Source: Fonticella tunisiensis
GTDB lineage: Bacteria; Bacillota; Clostridia; Clostridiales; Caloramatoraceae
Assembly: GCF_004364155.1 (NCBI RefSeq)
Contig: NZ_SOAZ01000010.1
Location: 1 to 64,000 of the forward strand
Length of the DNA: 64,000 nt
Direction: 5' to 3'
The notes below the pieces were generated by a model. The model had not been told where the DNA came from. It searched no databases and was given only the letters and a program-made list of their open reading frames with translations. Below are positions 9,943-19,724 of this stretch, one piece after another. The position numbers and the translations under genes were made by a program. Each line of letters begins with the position of its first letter. The stretch's first letter is position 1.

Positions 9943-10079
9943 CGCCATCCCCCCCATCTTCGAAGCAGAATAAAGAGCGTATTTCATTATATGCAAATAA
10001 GACATGTTCAGTTACGTATATTATTTTTTCAATGTGTTGATGATTTTTATTCATTTAATCAAACAATAAATCCACATAA

Positions 10080-10110
10080 AAATAGAGAAAGGCATTACCT
10101 TTCTCTATTT
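10080..10110 (-). terminator. Terminator of gltX
   Basis: The stem AAATAGAGAAAGG/CCTTTCTCTATTT overlaps the gltX stop codon and is followed by T-rich sequence on the minus strand. Confidence 0.8.
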
Positions 10111-11571
10111 CTGCTCAAGCTGCTTTTTACATCTTTCGAGCCTTCGAAGCGTCGATTCTTTTCCAATTATTTCAAATGTGTCGAATAGTGGTGGCGAAAC
10201 CTTTGAACCGGTTTCCGCAATTCTTAAAAGCATAAAAAGTATTTTAGGCTTGGTACCTAACTTTTCACAGAGAAGCCTCATTCTCTCTTCCAAGTAATCC
10301 TTATCCCAGTTTTCTATTGTATTCAGCTCCTCAATGGAAGCACTGATAAGCTCTGCCATTTGAGCCAAATCTACTTTCTTGACACTTTCCTTAAGTAAAT
10401 CTATATCATACTCCTGAGGTTCAACATAGAATGGCTTAAATGCATCCTTTGCTTCGTCAAGCCTCTTTAACCTTTCCTGCTCAACAGCCGCAACTTTTTT
10501 CAGTATTTCAAGATGTTCCTCAGTTCCCTTAAAATAATCTGTCTGCTCAAGAAATGGCTTTATACGTTCTGCAAGGTCATCAACGGATATTCTTCTTATA
10601 TAGTTTCCGTTAAACCATTCAAGCTTCTTGAAATCGAATACTACATTTGAGTTGTTAATCCTATCCAGGGAAAACTTTTCAATCATATCATCTATGGTCA
10701 TAAACTCATCTCCGTCACCTGGATTCCATCCCAGAAGAGCGATGAAGTTGGTGACAGCTTCGCGGAGATATCCCATATCCCTGTATTCTCCAATGAATAA
10801 TGCACCATCCCTTTTGGAAATCTTGGTTCTGTCTTCATTAAGCAATAGAGGAAAATGGACAAACTCCGGGACTTCAGCTCCAAATGCTTCAAAAATCAGC
10901 ACCTGGTTATAGGTATTTGGTATATGTTCCTGACTTCTCATTACATGGCTTATTTTCATCTGCCAATCATCAATGGCACTTGCAAAGTTGTAAGTTGGAA
11001 GTCCATCTGATTTTCTTATAACAAAATCTCCTATAAGCCTTCCATCCCATGCAAGCTCACCTCTAACTGCATCATGGAATTTTATTATCTTATCTGGAAC
11101 CTTAAACCTGACCGTCGCCTTCATTCCGGCTTCAAGTTTCTCTTTAATCTCTTCAGGGCTTAAATTTCTGCATTTACCTGAATACTTTGGTGCTTCCTTC
11201 CTGGCAAGCTGTTCTTTTCTTTCTCTTTCCAGCTCGTCCTCGGTACAGAAGCAGTAGTATGCCTTACCTTCCTGAATTAGCTGGTCAATGTATTTATTGT
11301 ATATTTCAAGCCTCTCTGATTGTCTGTATGGTCCATAGGGTCCCCCAACATCAGGACCTTCATCCCAATCAATGCCTATCCACTTTAACCCCTCAAAAAT
11401 TCCCCTTTCAGATTCCTCTGTGTTTCTTCTCATGTCAGTATCATCTATTCTTACAATCATTTTGCCTCCATGCTTTCTGGCAAATATGTAATTATAAAGT
11501 GCATTTCTGGCAGTTCCTACATGAAAATTCCCTGTAGGGCTTGGTGCGATTCTTACTCTAACTTCCTTCAC
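10105..11571 (-). CDS. gltX: Glutamyl-tRNA synthetase
   Basis: Class I aminoacyl-tRNA synthetase of 488 residues that charges tRNA-Glu, and in many clostridia also mischarges tRNA-Gln for later amidation. The HIGH-type motif is HVGT at residues 17-20 after APSPTGNF. The KMSKS-type motif is KISKR near residue 250. The C-terminal helical anticodon-binding region is full length. Zinc-ligand-like cysteines are present in the YCFCTEDE segment. It follows the SUKH-like gene by only 14 bases, so they are probably cotranscribed. Confidence 0.97.
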   Translation of the reverse strand: MKEVRVRIAPSPTGNFHVGTARNALYNYIFARKHGGKMIVRIDDTDMRRNTEESERGIFEGLKWIGIDWDEGPDVGGPYGPYRQSERLEIYNKYIDQLIQEGKAYYCFCTEDELERERKEQLARKEAPKYSGKCRNLSPEEIKEKLEAGMKATVRFKVPDKIIKFHDAVRGELAWDGRLIGDFVIRKSDGLPTYNFASAIDDWQMKISHVMRSQEHIPNTYNQVLIFEAFGAEVPEFVHFPLLLNEDRTKISKRDGALFIGEYRDMGYLREAVTNFIALLGWNPGDGDEFMTIDDMIEKFSLDRINNSNVVFDFKKLEWFNGNYIRRISVDDLAERIKPFLEQTDYFKGTEEHLEILKKVAAVEQERLKRLDEAKDAFKPFYVEPQEYDIDLLKESVKKVDLAQMAELISASIEELNTIENWDKDYLEERMRLLCEKLGTKPKILFMLLRIAETGSKVSPPLFDTFEIIGKESTLRRLERCKKQLEQK

Positions 11572-11585
11572 ATAACCATCCCTTT

Positions 11586-12656
11586 CTATCGTAGAATTCT
11601 TATATCGTGCTCTATAATATTTATTAAATAATGCATACCTGCTTCTTTTGCATCCACCAAAGCTTCCTTTAAGATAGCCTTTGAGATTTTTTTATCCTCA
11701 GAGCAGAATATGGCATTATTATATTCAATCATCGCCCAATCATAATTTCTTTTTCTCATATAATATTTTGCCATTTCATATCTTAGCTCATAATCGTAAG
11801 GATCACGCCCTCTATACAGCTCCCGTTCAAAATAGTCATCTGAATTTTCCAGGTATCTATCAAGCAAAAGAGCTACTTCTCTATGTACGCCCTCAGGTAT
11901 CTCAAGGTAGTCCTCCTGCCAGTAGCTGTACCCTGTGCACACCAGAGAAGTTTTCAGTGCCTTTTTAAGATATTCCCTGCCGCCTCTTCCTATGTTTAAA
12001 AGAGTTTTCCCTGCCAGATAATAGGGAGCAGTATAAAAATAACAAATATCCTTGGCTGAATCTAAAATATCAAAACCCCTTATATCTTTTTTCTTTAATA
12101 ATTCTTTCCCCATAAAGCAGAGGCTTTGAAGCGCTTTTTCATCATATTCGATCATAAGCCTGTGATAATCAAATTCACTTTTCATGTTTTTCACTTTTTC
12201 AAAATCAAAACCAAATTCTTCACTCAGCACTCTGCACCTTTCAATACTCTCTGCTGAGGCTTCTGCGTATTCTATATCTGAAATATCTTCATTTGGTATT
12301 ACTGTTGATAGATAATCATCCAGCAAACATTTATACATAAAGCTTTTAAAATTGGATGCAAGTATAACAAAGTTTCTTGTTTCATGAAGCCATATACCAA
12401 CAAAATAATCGTTTATATTACTGCCATATCTATAGAAACAATAATAGTCGCCATTTCCAACATCACCAAAGGGGATAAGGTGAAAATCCATATACCCCGG
12501 AACCCTTAACAGATTGCTGATGATATTTTCAGGATATTCAAAACGACAGCTTCCAAATTGAGTATCTCCGCCATATTTATACATAAAATTTTTAAATTCA
12601 ACTGGAAAAAAATAGCCATACTTCATTTCAAACTTCTCAAACCTGGGTACATACAT
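11586..12656 (-). CDS. SMI1/KNR4 (SUKH)-like protein with C-terminal TPR-like helices
   Basis: Of 356 residues, the first 120 look like a SUKH domain: a short P-x-E-F-K-x-F helix, KYGG, then a beta-rich stretch with IPFGDVGNGDYYCFY, the usual SUKH core. The remainder is helical with two TPR-like pairs (around 190-220 and 290-330). SUKH proteins are often immunity proteins for contact-dependent toxins, but some are housekeeping; no toxin gene is nearby. It sits directly upstream of gltX. Function unknown. Confidence 0.65.
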   Translation of the reverse strand: MYVPRFEKFEMKYGYFFPVEFKNFMYKYGGDTQFGSCRFEYPENIISNLLRVPGYMDFHLIPFGDVGNGDYYCFYRYGSNINDYFVGIWLHETRNFVILASNFKSFMYKCLLDDYLSTVIPNEDISDIEYAEASAESIERCRVLSEEFGFDFEKVKNMKSEFDYHRLMIEYDEKALQSLCFMGKELLKKKDIRGFDILDSAKDICYFYTAPYYLAGKTLLNIGRGGREYLKKALKTSLVCTGYSYWQEDYLEIPEGVHREVALLLDRYLENSDDYFERELYRGRDPYDYELRYEMAKYYMRKRNYDWAMIEYNNAIFCSEDKKISKAILKEALVDAKEAGMHYLINIIEHDIRILR

Positions 12657-12784
12657 GTCGCTTTTCCTTTCTTTATTGTTTACTATTGAAATTATACCCT
12701 TAAAAACTCATTACTACAAGAGTATTACGTCATGGAGTGTTTATAAATCTTCTCTGCGTGAAATAATAGCTTTGAGGTGATATA

Positions 12785-13453
12785 ATGGTTGTGTTCATAA
12801 GGACGATTATCCTGTACGCCTTTGTAGTTATAGTTATGCGAGTTATGGGTAAACGCCAGATCGGCGAACTTCAGCCCTTTGAACTTGTTATAGCAATCAT
12901 GCTGTCAGAACTGGCAGCCGTGCCCATGCAGGATACAGGAATTCCTCTCCTCCATGGTATAATACCAATACTCACCCTTATGCTTCTTGAAATTGTTATT
13001 TCTTTTCTAACACTCAAATTTCATTTTTTAAGGAAAATTTTTTGTGGAACTCCAAGTATGGTAATTCGACACGGCAGGCTAATAGAAGATGAGTTGAGAA
13101 GGCAGAGATTTAACCTTAACGATTTAATGGAAGAATTAAGATTCAATGGCTATCTTAATATATCAGATATTGAATTTGCTATACTAGAAAATGGAGGTAA
13201 GCTATCTATAATCCCTAAATCAAATAAAGCACCTTTAACCCGTGAAGATATGAACATTGTAAAACCGGAGGAGGAGCTTCCAATCACACTAATCATGGAT
13301 GGAAAGGTAAATAAGCATAACCTCAATGTTATAAAAAAGGACCTGGAATGGCTAAACTCCATTTTAAGGGATAACAATATTTCAAACGTTGATGAAGTAT
13401 TTCTTGCCATGATTGACTCCAATGGAAAAATTTTTATTCAGAGGAGGAGTTGA
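12785..13453 (+). CDS. YetF/DUF421 family membrane protein
   Basis: Protein of 222 residues with three N-terminal membrane helices (about 1-75, including VMRVMGKRQIGELQPFELVIAIM, the hallmark) and a cytoplasmic alpha/beta domain (about 80-222) with the RQRFNLNDLMEELR motif. B. subtilis YetF, YdfS and related proteins belong here; some act in spores. It shares an operon with the DUF4363 gene that overlaps its end, an arrangement common in clostridia. Confidence 0.88.
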   Translation: MVVFIRTIILYAFVVIVMRVMGKRQIGELQPFELVIAIMLSELAAVPMQDTGIPLLHGIIPILTLMLLEIVISFLTLKFHFLRKIFCGTPSMVIRHGRLIEDELRRQRFNLNDLMEELRFNGYLNISDIEFAILENGGKLSIIPKSNKAPLTREDMNIVKPEEELPITLIMDGKVNKHNLNVIKKDLEWLNSILRDNNISNVDEVFLAMIDSNGKIFIQRRS

Positions 13454-13455
13454 GG

Positions 13456-13845
13456 TTGAAGGGAGCAAAAATACTTATACTTTCTTCAATGGTGTTTACT
13501 ATAATTCTTGTAACGGGTTTATTAATAAGATATTACCTCGAAAAGACCACCTCAAGGCTGCTTACTGATATAAAAAAGGCCGAGGATTTTATAAAAAATG
13601 ACAACTGGATTGAGGCTCAAAACGCCATCGTACGATTGAATAAAGATTGGGATAATCTTAAAAGTAAGTGGGCCATATTCATAAACCATCATGAAATTGA
13701 TGACATTACAGTATATTTTAAAACTTCTGAGGAATTTATCATGTGTAGAGATAAGGCTGAAGCACTTGCTTCTTTAGCTTCCCTTTCCCATTATATAAGC
13801 CATATACCTATTATGGAGAAATTATCTCTTGAAAATATTTTATAA
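13456..13845 (+). CDS. DUF4363-like membrane-anchored protein
   Basis: Small protein (about 129 residues) with one N-terminal membrane helix (about 6-26) and an extracytoplasmic helical domain containing the motif WIEAQNAIVRLNKDWDNLKSKWAIF. The TTG at 13456 lies 8 bases from GGAGG; a TTG at 13450 overlapping the previous stop is too close. Clostridial DUF4363 genes usually follow DUF421 genes, as here, which suggests a joint membrane function. Role unknown. Confidence 0.8.
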   Translation: MKGAKILILSSMVFTIILVTGLLIRYYLEKTTSRLLTDIKKAEDFIKNDNWIEAQNAIVRLNKDWDNLKSKWAIFINHHEIDDITVYFKTSEEFIMCRDKAEALASLASLSHYISHIPIMEKLSLENIL

Positions 13846-13849
13846 TAAA

Positions 13850-13881
13850 TTGTTTTCAATAGAAATAAAATATACTATAAT
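13850..13881 (+). promoter_or_regulatory. Possible sigma-A promoter upstream of fba
   Basis: TTGTTT (13850-13855) and TACTAT (13873-13878) are separated by 17 bases, about 150 bases before the fba start. It is a plausible housekeeping promoter; in AT-rich DNA such matches are frequent. Confidence 0.3.
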
Positions 13882-14011
13882 TGATTTGCCGATTACTTCA
13901 TGTCCCTATGGGACACAAAAAGTCCCTTAATTTAATTTTGATTTATAATTGTTAAAATGTTACAATTATATTAGCATCATCGTTTTAACTCTTAATTATA
14001 TTTATATATAA

Positions 14012-14959
<948 letters not shown>

Positions 14960-14960
14960 T

Positions 14961-14999
14961 GAAAAACTCTATACTGCTTCATGCAGTATAGAGTTTTTC
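14961..14999. terminator. Bidirectional terminator between fba and REC-GGDEF gene
   Basis: A perfect 17-base stem (14961-14977 and 14983-14999) with a 5-base loop is followed by T residues. The stop codon of the converging gene lies inside it. Confidence 0.9.
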
Positions 15000-15911
15000 T
15001 ATACTTACTTTGTTCTTTCCTGAATTCTTTGATATGTAAAGCATTTTGTCAGCAATTTTTATAGCTTCCTGCAAATCCACTAATGCATTATCCCTTCGTA
15101 TTTGAAATATGCAAACGCCTGCACTTATTGTAAATTGAAAACCACAGCACATATTCTCTTCACTTTGTTTTCTTATGTTTTCCATCATATCTGCAACTTC
15201 CTCATACTCCGGATTATTAATTAGAACAAGAAACTCTTCCCCTCCGAACCTAATTACAGCACCTCTATCTTTGACATTGTTCCTGCATATATTCGAAAGG
15301 TTTTTCAAAACTATATCACCTGTTAAATGCCCAAAGGTGTCATTTATTTTTTTGAAATTGTCTATATCAATCATTGCACAGCCTATATAAAAATTATCAT
15401 CAGGGCTTTCATCTAAAAGCTTAGCCATATAGTCCTTAATGTATGATCTGTTATATGCTCCTGTAAGTACATCGGTTATAGCAAGTTTTTTTATTGTATT
15501 ATAGGCCTTTTGAAGTTCCTCATTTTTATTTGTTAACTCCAATTGAAGCCTTCTAGTTCTCAGCTGCACTTTTATCCTTGCCAAAAGTTCATCCACATTA
15601 TAGGGTTTTTTTAAGTAGTCGTCAGCTCCTGAATTCAATGCTTTTATGACGCTTTTTTCATCATCCATTGATGTTAGTATGATAACCGGTATAAGGGAAT
15701 TATTTTTCTTTATTATTTCACAGAATTCATAACCACTTATACCTGGAAGCACGACATCCAAGAGAACAATGTCATACTGTTCGTACATATTAGTTTTCAT
15801 GGCATCTTCTGCAGATTCTACACAGGTTACGCTATAACCATTTTTTGTAAGTATATCCTTCGTAATAAAAGCCTGGAATTTGCTGTCCTCAACAACTAAA
15901 ATTCTTTCCAT
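14979..15911 (-). CDS. Response regulator with GGDEF output (PleD-like diguanylate cyclase)
   Basis: Protein of 310 residues: a receiver domain (1-118) with phospho-acceptor D52 and the conserved K102-P103 pair, a short coiled-coil linker (about 120-145), and a GGDEF domain (about 146-310). The active-site motif is GGEEF at 223-227, so it should make cyclic di-GMP. The inhibitory RxxD site nine residues before GGEEF reads KDRG and appears absent, suggesting no product inhibition. No histidine kinase gene is adjacent. Confidence 0.93.
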   Translation of the reverse strand: MERILVVEDSKFQAFITKDILTKNGYSVTCVESAEDAMKTNMYEQYDIVLLDVVLPGISGYEFCEIIKKNNSLIPVIILTSMDDEKSVIKALNSGADDYLKKPYNVDELLARIKVQLRTRRLQLELTNKNEELQKAYNTIKKLAITDVLTGAYNRSYIKDYMAKLLDESPDDNFYIGCAMIDIDNFKKINDTFGHLTGDIVLKNLSNICRNNVKDRGAVIRFGGEEFLVLINNPEYEEVADMMENIRKQSEENMCCGFQFTISAGVCIFQIRRDNALVDLQEAIKIADKMLYISKNSGKNKVSIEKLYTA

Positions 15912-16014
15912 TCCTATACTATTCCCCCATGTTACCCTCTAATTAATCCATTTAATTGAATATAATCCAGTTTATATTTTAGTGCTTCCATTAATTACAA
16001 TTATACAACATTTC

Positions 16015-17049
16015 CTATTGCTTTTCTATGTAATTTCTAATGTGTTTTATAACTATATTGATTGTTCCATCGCCATTCCTCTTTATTTCAAACCTGTCTG
16101 AATCTTCATAAACACTGGAGTTAATATATATTTCTATATCTTTGTCTATTTTAAGCCTTTTCCTCTTCAGCTTCTTATCAGCCCATTCCCTGTCAATTGG
16201 AACTTCCCTATCTTCAAAACCCACGTCCCTTAATGTATTAAGATAGTCTTCTTTTAACTCAGGATGATCATCAAAGGCGTAGTGTGCCATGGTTTCTATA
16301 TTAATTACATCGTCGGATTTTAATGTTCTAGAGACGACGTTTCTTACCTTTTCGGCCTTGTCTGCGTCCTCTTTAAGATTTTCTCTTATCCATTTTTCAG
16401 AGGTTTTAAGAAGGGTTCTTGTCCTCTCCCTTCTATCACTCAATACAATACAATTTAAAAGATCATTGAGCAGATATGCTGCTATTCCACTCTCATTGTC
16501 TTTGCTAGACTGCCTGTCAAGTACAAGCAGGTTGTAATTCTCCTGCAAAAAATTTATAAAGGCGCACTTTTGTAGTTTCTGACCACCGCCAGGCAGCCCT
16601 ATCATTTGAGGAAGTACAGATATGATCATTTTATCATCCTTATAATCTATGCTGTGAATATAGGTCTTATTGTAATCAAGTTTAAGAATTCCAAGGGTTA
16701 TACCATATTCACAGTTAAAAAGGCAGATAACCAGATCTCCTGAAGGAATATTTGAATTACTCTTCATAGATCTAAAAAAATACTTCGCTATCTCTCTAGA
16801 GTTTTCTAAGAAGGTATCCTGCCTGTTAATGGTATCCTCTGCAATTTCCTTTATTACGTTTCTTCCTTCGTTAAAAACAGCACATTTTGCCTCATCGTCA
16901 GATGATGTTTTCATAATGTGTCTTATTAGGAACTCACTTATATCATCGTTAATCTCCAGCTCTGCCTCGCTTAGTACGGGCTCATCCATATTATTGTCCA
17001 GAATATGAATAACAGCCTTTTTTATATCTATATTCTTAATATTCCGCAT
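16015..17049 (-). CDS. Nucleoid-associated protein (NdpA/YejK family)
   Basis: Protein of 344 residues in the 37-kDa nucleoid-associated family (PF04245). Recognisable parts are the opening AVIHILDNN segment, the central SGDLVICLFNCEYGITLGILKLDY block and the LPGGGQKLQKCAFI segment. Members in proteobacteria bind DNA; in clostridia the role is untested. It is monocistronic, with a repeat fragment just upstream at 17070-17110. Confidence 0.82.
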   Translation of the reverse strand: MRNIKNIDIKKAVIHILDNNMDEPVLSEAELEINDDISEFLIRHIMKTSSDDEAKCAVFNEGRNVIKEIAEDTINRQDTFLENSREIAKYFFRSMKSNSNIPSGDLVICLFNCEYGITLGILKLDYNKTYIHSIDYKDDKMIISVLPQMIGLPGGGQKLQKCAFINFLQENYNLLVLDRQSSKDNESGIAAYLLNDLLNCIVLSDRRERTRTLLKTSEKWIRENLKEDADKAEKVRNVVSRTLKSDDVINIETMAHYAFDDHPELKEDYLNTLRDVGFEDREVPIDREWADKKLKRKRLKIDKDIEIYINSSVYEDSDRFEIKRNGDGTINIVIKHIRNYIEKQ

Positions 17050-17069
17050 TTTGACCTCCTTTCAATATG

Positions 17070-17110
17070 GGATACACTTTTTATCGCAGCGTTGGTGTAT
17101 AAATCACATT
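17070..17110 (-). repeat. Interspersed repeat, decayed L-end fragment
   Basis: On the minus strand this reads CAACGCTGCGATAAAAAGTG, close to the repeat core CGACGCTGCGATAAAAAATA. Only about 30 bases match. It lies in the gap between the LCP and nucleoid-protein genes. Confidence 0.5.
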
Positions 17111-17190
17111 GTAATATATATTTTGTATTATAAAGAAAGGAACTTTATATGACAAGCTTCAAACTCAACCTCTTATTTTTAAAGTTTAAA

Positions 17191-17239
17191 AAATGTGTTA
17201 AAAGCAGGAAAAGCATCCAATACTGCTTTTAACACATTT
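17191..17239 (-). terminator. Terminator of the LCP gene
   Basis: A 16-base stem built on AAATGTGTTAAAAGCA/TGCTTTTAACACATTT, followed by T-rich sequence on the minus strand. Confidence 0.85.
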
Positions 17240-17251
17240 GCCTATTGTTTT

Positions 17252-18622
17252 TTATTGTGTTGGCTGTTGTGGTTCCGTTGGAACGGTATTTACCTCAGGG
17301 CTGGTTTCGCCATTTTGTCTGTCTGTTTGTCCTTCACCATTTGTATTTTCTCCATTTGGTGTTTGGCCAGTTTCATTACCCGTTCCTCCGTTAGTTTTTC
17401 CTCCTGTTTCAGTTGTTCCAGTTGAAGCTTTTTTATCTGTAGATGAATTGTTACCCGTATTTTGTTCTTGCTTTGGCTGTGTTACATCATGTTTTTCAGT
17501 TTCCTTCGGCTGCTGCTGTACTTCAGGTTTTTCCGTTTCCTTAGGCTTAGGCTTTGGTATCTCAATCTTCATTATACTTCGTTTTTTGCCTCTATTATCC
17601 AGAGCAATATCCTTGGAATGAAAGTTGTTAACCATATAGGATGGCATATTCGATGCAACCGTGCCACCGCTTGAATAAATAAATTTATTTAGCATGGCGA
17701 CATTTTTCGCTAGATCCGGTACAAGGATATCCATCGGAACTCCATTATTTTCTATTACCATATTCTGAAACATCCCATCACCGGGTATTCTTAAATTTTG
17801 TATTGCTCCATCGCTAAATTTGTACACTGTATATCCAAGGCTCATCAGTTTTGTTGTAGGCACATTCGTTTTTATATGCGGAAGCAGAGTTGAAAACAGA
17901 TCAGGAAGTTTCAAAAGGCTTGTTTTTTTTGCTTTATCTATTAGAAGGGAAATAACCCTTCTCTGTCTCTCAGTTCTTTCGTAGTCTCCATTTCCTACCT
18001 TCCTTATCCTGCTGTAGGAAAGTGCCTGTTGACCATTTAAATGCTGCATTCCAGCCGATTTGATAAGTGTCGCATTTTTTCCATTAACTTCAATAATGTA
18101 TTTATTTATTTCATTTACTTCGTAATCTTTAATCTCCAGGTCAATACCGCCAAGCTTATCAACAACGTCCTGAAAGGCTTTGAAATCTATAGAGGCAAAA
18201 TATTGTATATTGAGCCCAAAATCCTGATTTAATGTCTTTATAAGAAGTTCTGGACCTCCTAACGTATAGGCAGCATTAATTCTGTTGTTTCCATGTCCAG
18301 GAATAGGCACATACATATCCCTCATAAATGATGTTAATTTAACCTTTCTGTTATTTGCGTCGATGGTTGCAAGTATTATAGAGTCGGTTCTTCCAGTTTT
18401 CTCACCTTCCCTCGAGTCAACTCCTATAAGAAGGATATTGGTTAAGCCCTTTTCCTCCTCAATCTTTGCCTGTTCCTGTTCTTCAGGATTATCAAAAATT
18501 TCTTCTAATTGTGTTTTAACGTGAATTTTATTATTAACATAGAAAAAGGTGCCTGAAGCTACCCCTACAATTATCATTACGGGGATTATTATAATAAGCA
18601 GTTTTTTTCTCATAGTTTTCAA
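17252..18622 (-). CDS. LytR-CpsA-Psr (LCP) family cell wall glycopolymer ligase
   Basis: Membrane-anchored enzyme of the LCP family, which attaches teichoic acid or capsule polymers to peptidoglycan. There is a cytoplasmic stub, one membrane helix (about 8-28), then the LCP domain (about 60-220) with NILLIGVDSRE, the arginine-rich SFMRDMYVPIPG, HGNNRINAAY and YSRIRKVGNGDYERTERQR. The last 110 residues are Pro, Thr, Gln, Glu and Gly rich and probably disordered. TTG at 18622 has the best spacing from GAGGTGG; GTG at 18631 and ATG at 18613 are alternatives. Confidence 0.92.
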   Translation of the reverse strand: MKTMRKKLLIIIIPVMIIVGVASGTFFYVNNKIHVKTQLEEIFDNPEEQEQAKIEEEKGLTNILLIGVDSREGEKTGRTDSIILATIDANNRKVKLTSFMRDMYVPIPGHGNNRINAAYTLGGPELLIKTLNQDFGLNIQYFASIDFKAFQDVVDKLGGIDLEIKDYEVNEINKYIIEVNGKNATLIKSAGMQHLNGQQALSYSRIRKVGNGDYERTERQRRVISLLIDKAKKTSLLKLPDLFSTLLPHIKTNVPTTKLMSLGYTVYKFSDGAIQNLRIPGDGMFQNMVIENNGVPMDILVPDLAKNVAMLNKFIYSSGGTVASNMPSYMVNNFHSKDIALDNRGKKRSIMKIEIPKPKPKETEKPEVQQQPKETEKHDVTQPKQEQNTGNNSSTDKKASTGTTETGGKTNGGTGNETGQTPNGENTNGEGQTDRQNGETSPEVNTVPTEPQQPTQ

Positions 18623-18736
18623 ATCTACCACCTCAATCCAAACAAAAGGTAAATGTTAAAAATTTACTCAAAAGAATTTCAATTTATTATCTCATAAATA
18701 TAGACGTTTCTCAATATGCAAAAGTTACTATGATAC

Positions 18737-19006
18737 AAATTTAATTTAACTCGTTTTGCTAGATAAATTTACAGATTGACGCTGCGATAAAAAAATATTT
18801 CATTCATCAGTACACTTAGCAAAGAAGTTCTAAGGCTTTTGATTTAAAAAATCAAGAACTTTCGTTAAACTCGCCTTACTTAAGTCACGAAAGTTCTAGG
18901 ATTTTTCTGCATCCCTTCGCCTAGAACTTCTAGCTCTTAGCTTTATTTGAATTTCATATATTCTTTATCGGACCTCGGCCCCTGAACTGGCACAACACGT
19001 TAATTT
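18737..19006 (+). repeat. Interspersed palindromic repeat, full copy B
   Basis: About 270 bases of non-coding nested palindrome nearly collinear with the copy at 59343-59652. Order: TIR-like TTAACTCGTTTTGC, TACAGATTG, CGCTGCGATAAAAAAATATTTC, GAAGTTCTAAGGC, the 12-base hairpin arms AGAACTTTCGTT/ACGAAAGTTCT, CTTCGCCTAGAACTTC, TTTCATATATTCTTTATC, and GAACTGGCACAACACGTTAATTT. It fills most of the 570-base gap between the LCP gene and the small membrane protein gene. A terminator follows directly. Confidence 0.85.
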
Positions 19007-19050
19007 AAAAGCCGTATACACCTTCTGTCTATATGAGTATACGGCTTTTT
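19007..19050. terminator. Strong hairpin terminator beside repeat copy B
   Basis: AAAAGCCGTATAC (19007-19019) pairs with GTATACGGCTTTT (19037-19049), with T runs on both strands. It would end transcription of the minus-strand 19.2-21.2 kb genes, and perhaps isolates the repeat. Confidence 0.8.
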
Positions 19051-19201
19051 ATATAATTAATATAACTATTTCACTTTCATACGGATATGCTGTACTTTAG
19101 ATCAAACAGAACATAATAATCGTTTTCCTTCATTTTTAAAAGCTGTTCACAAAATTTATTCATATTACTGCCCGCTGCAAATCCTCCTGTATATGGATTG
19201 T

Positions 19202-19714
19202 CTATATTATTTTCCTTATTATTTTATCCTCCAGGAATATTATTACTTTTGTAAACAAATAATCATAAATAAGAAAAAATACCTGCATAGATATAATTAT
19301 TATTATAATAGCCTTTGAGTTTAATATGCTTTGATTTAAATAAATTGCATTTTTAAATAAAAGATATAAAATAGTTAGCGTTAGGTTAAACCATATATAT
19401 TTATAAATGAATTCATTAAGGGTTCCAAACCTTTCACACACAAGTTTAATTAGTGGATATATTCCTAAAAAAACATACCCAGCAGCGTAAAATTTATTAG
19501 GAATTAATATAAAACTCAGTATAAAACTTGATAAATACACTATAATTCCCTGTTTAATTCCACCTGTTAAATAGGGAATTACCGATATATAGGTTGCTGC
19601 CGTCATAAAAAACAGCTTATTGTTCATTACCAGCGTTCCACCATAAAGACTGAGGACTACAAAGGCAGTGGTAATTCCTCCAATCGCTATATTAAACCCG
19701 GTTCTGGAGTTCAT
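19202..19714 (-). CDS. Small polytopic membrane protein, unknown function
   Basis: Not recognised with certainty. The 170 residues hold five or so hydrophobic segments with few charges, starting with a conserved-looking NIAIGGITTAFVVLSLYGG segment resembling the first helix of ECF-type substrate-binding (S) components. It follows the DnaJ-like gene by 10 bases and may be cotranscribed with it. It could be a vitamin or precursor uptake subunit, but that is inference. Confidence 0.6.
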   Translation of the reverse strand: MNSRTGFNIAIGGITTAFVVLSLYGGTLVMNNKLFFMTAATYISVIPYLTGGIKQGIIVYLSSFILSFILIPNKFYAAGYVFLGIYPLIKLVCERFGTLNEFIYKYIWFNLTLTILYLLFKNAIYLNQSILNSKAIIIIIISMQVFFLIYDYLFTKVIIFLEDKIIRKII

Positions 19715-19724
19715 GTTATACCTC

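Noticed and set aside
18737-19006. Repeat copy B as a riboswitch for the downstream gene
   Set aside because: Near-identical copies precede unrelated genes in both orientations, and copy B is followed by its own terminator facing the 3' ends of genes.
19077-19163. A 28-codon minus-strand ORF (MNKFCEQLLKMKENDYYV...) downstream of the small membrane protein
   Set aside because: The only GGAGG is about 18 bases away, it is short, and no homology is recognised. Could be a remnant; not enough to call.
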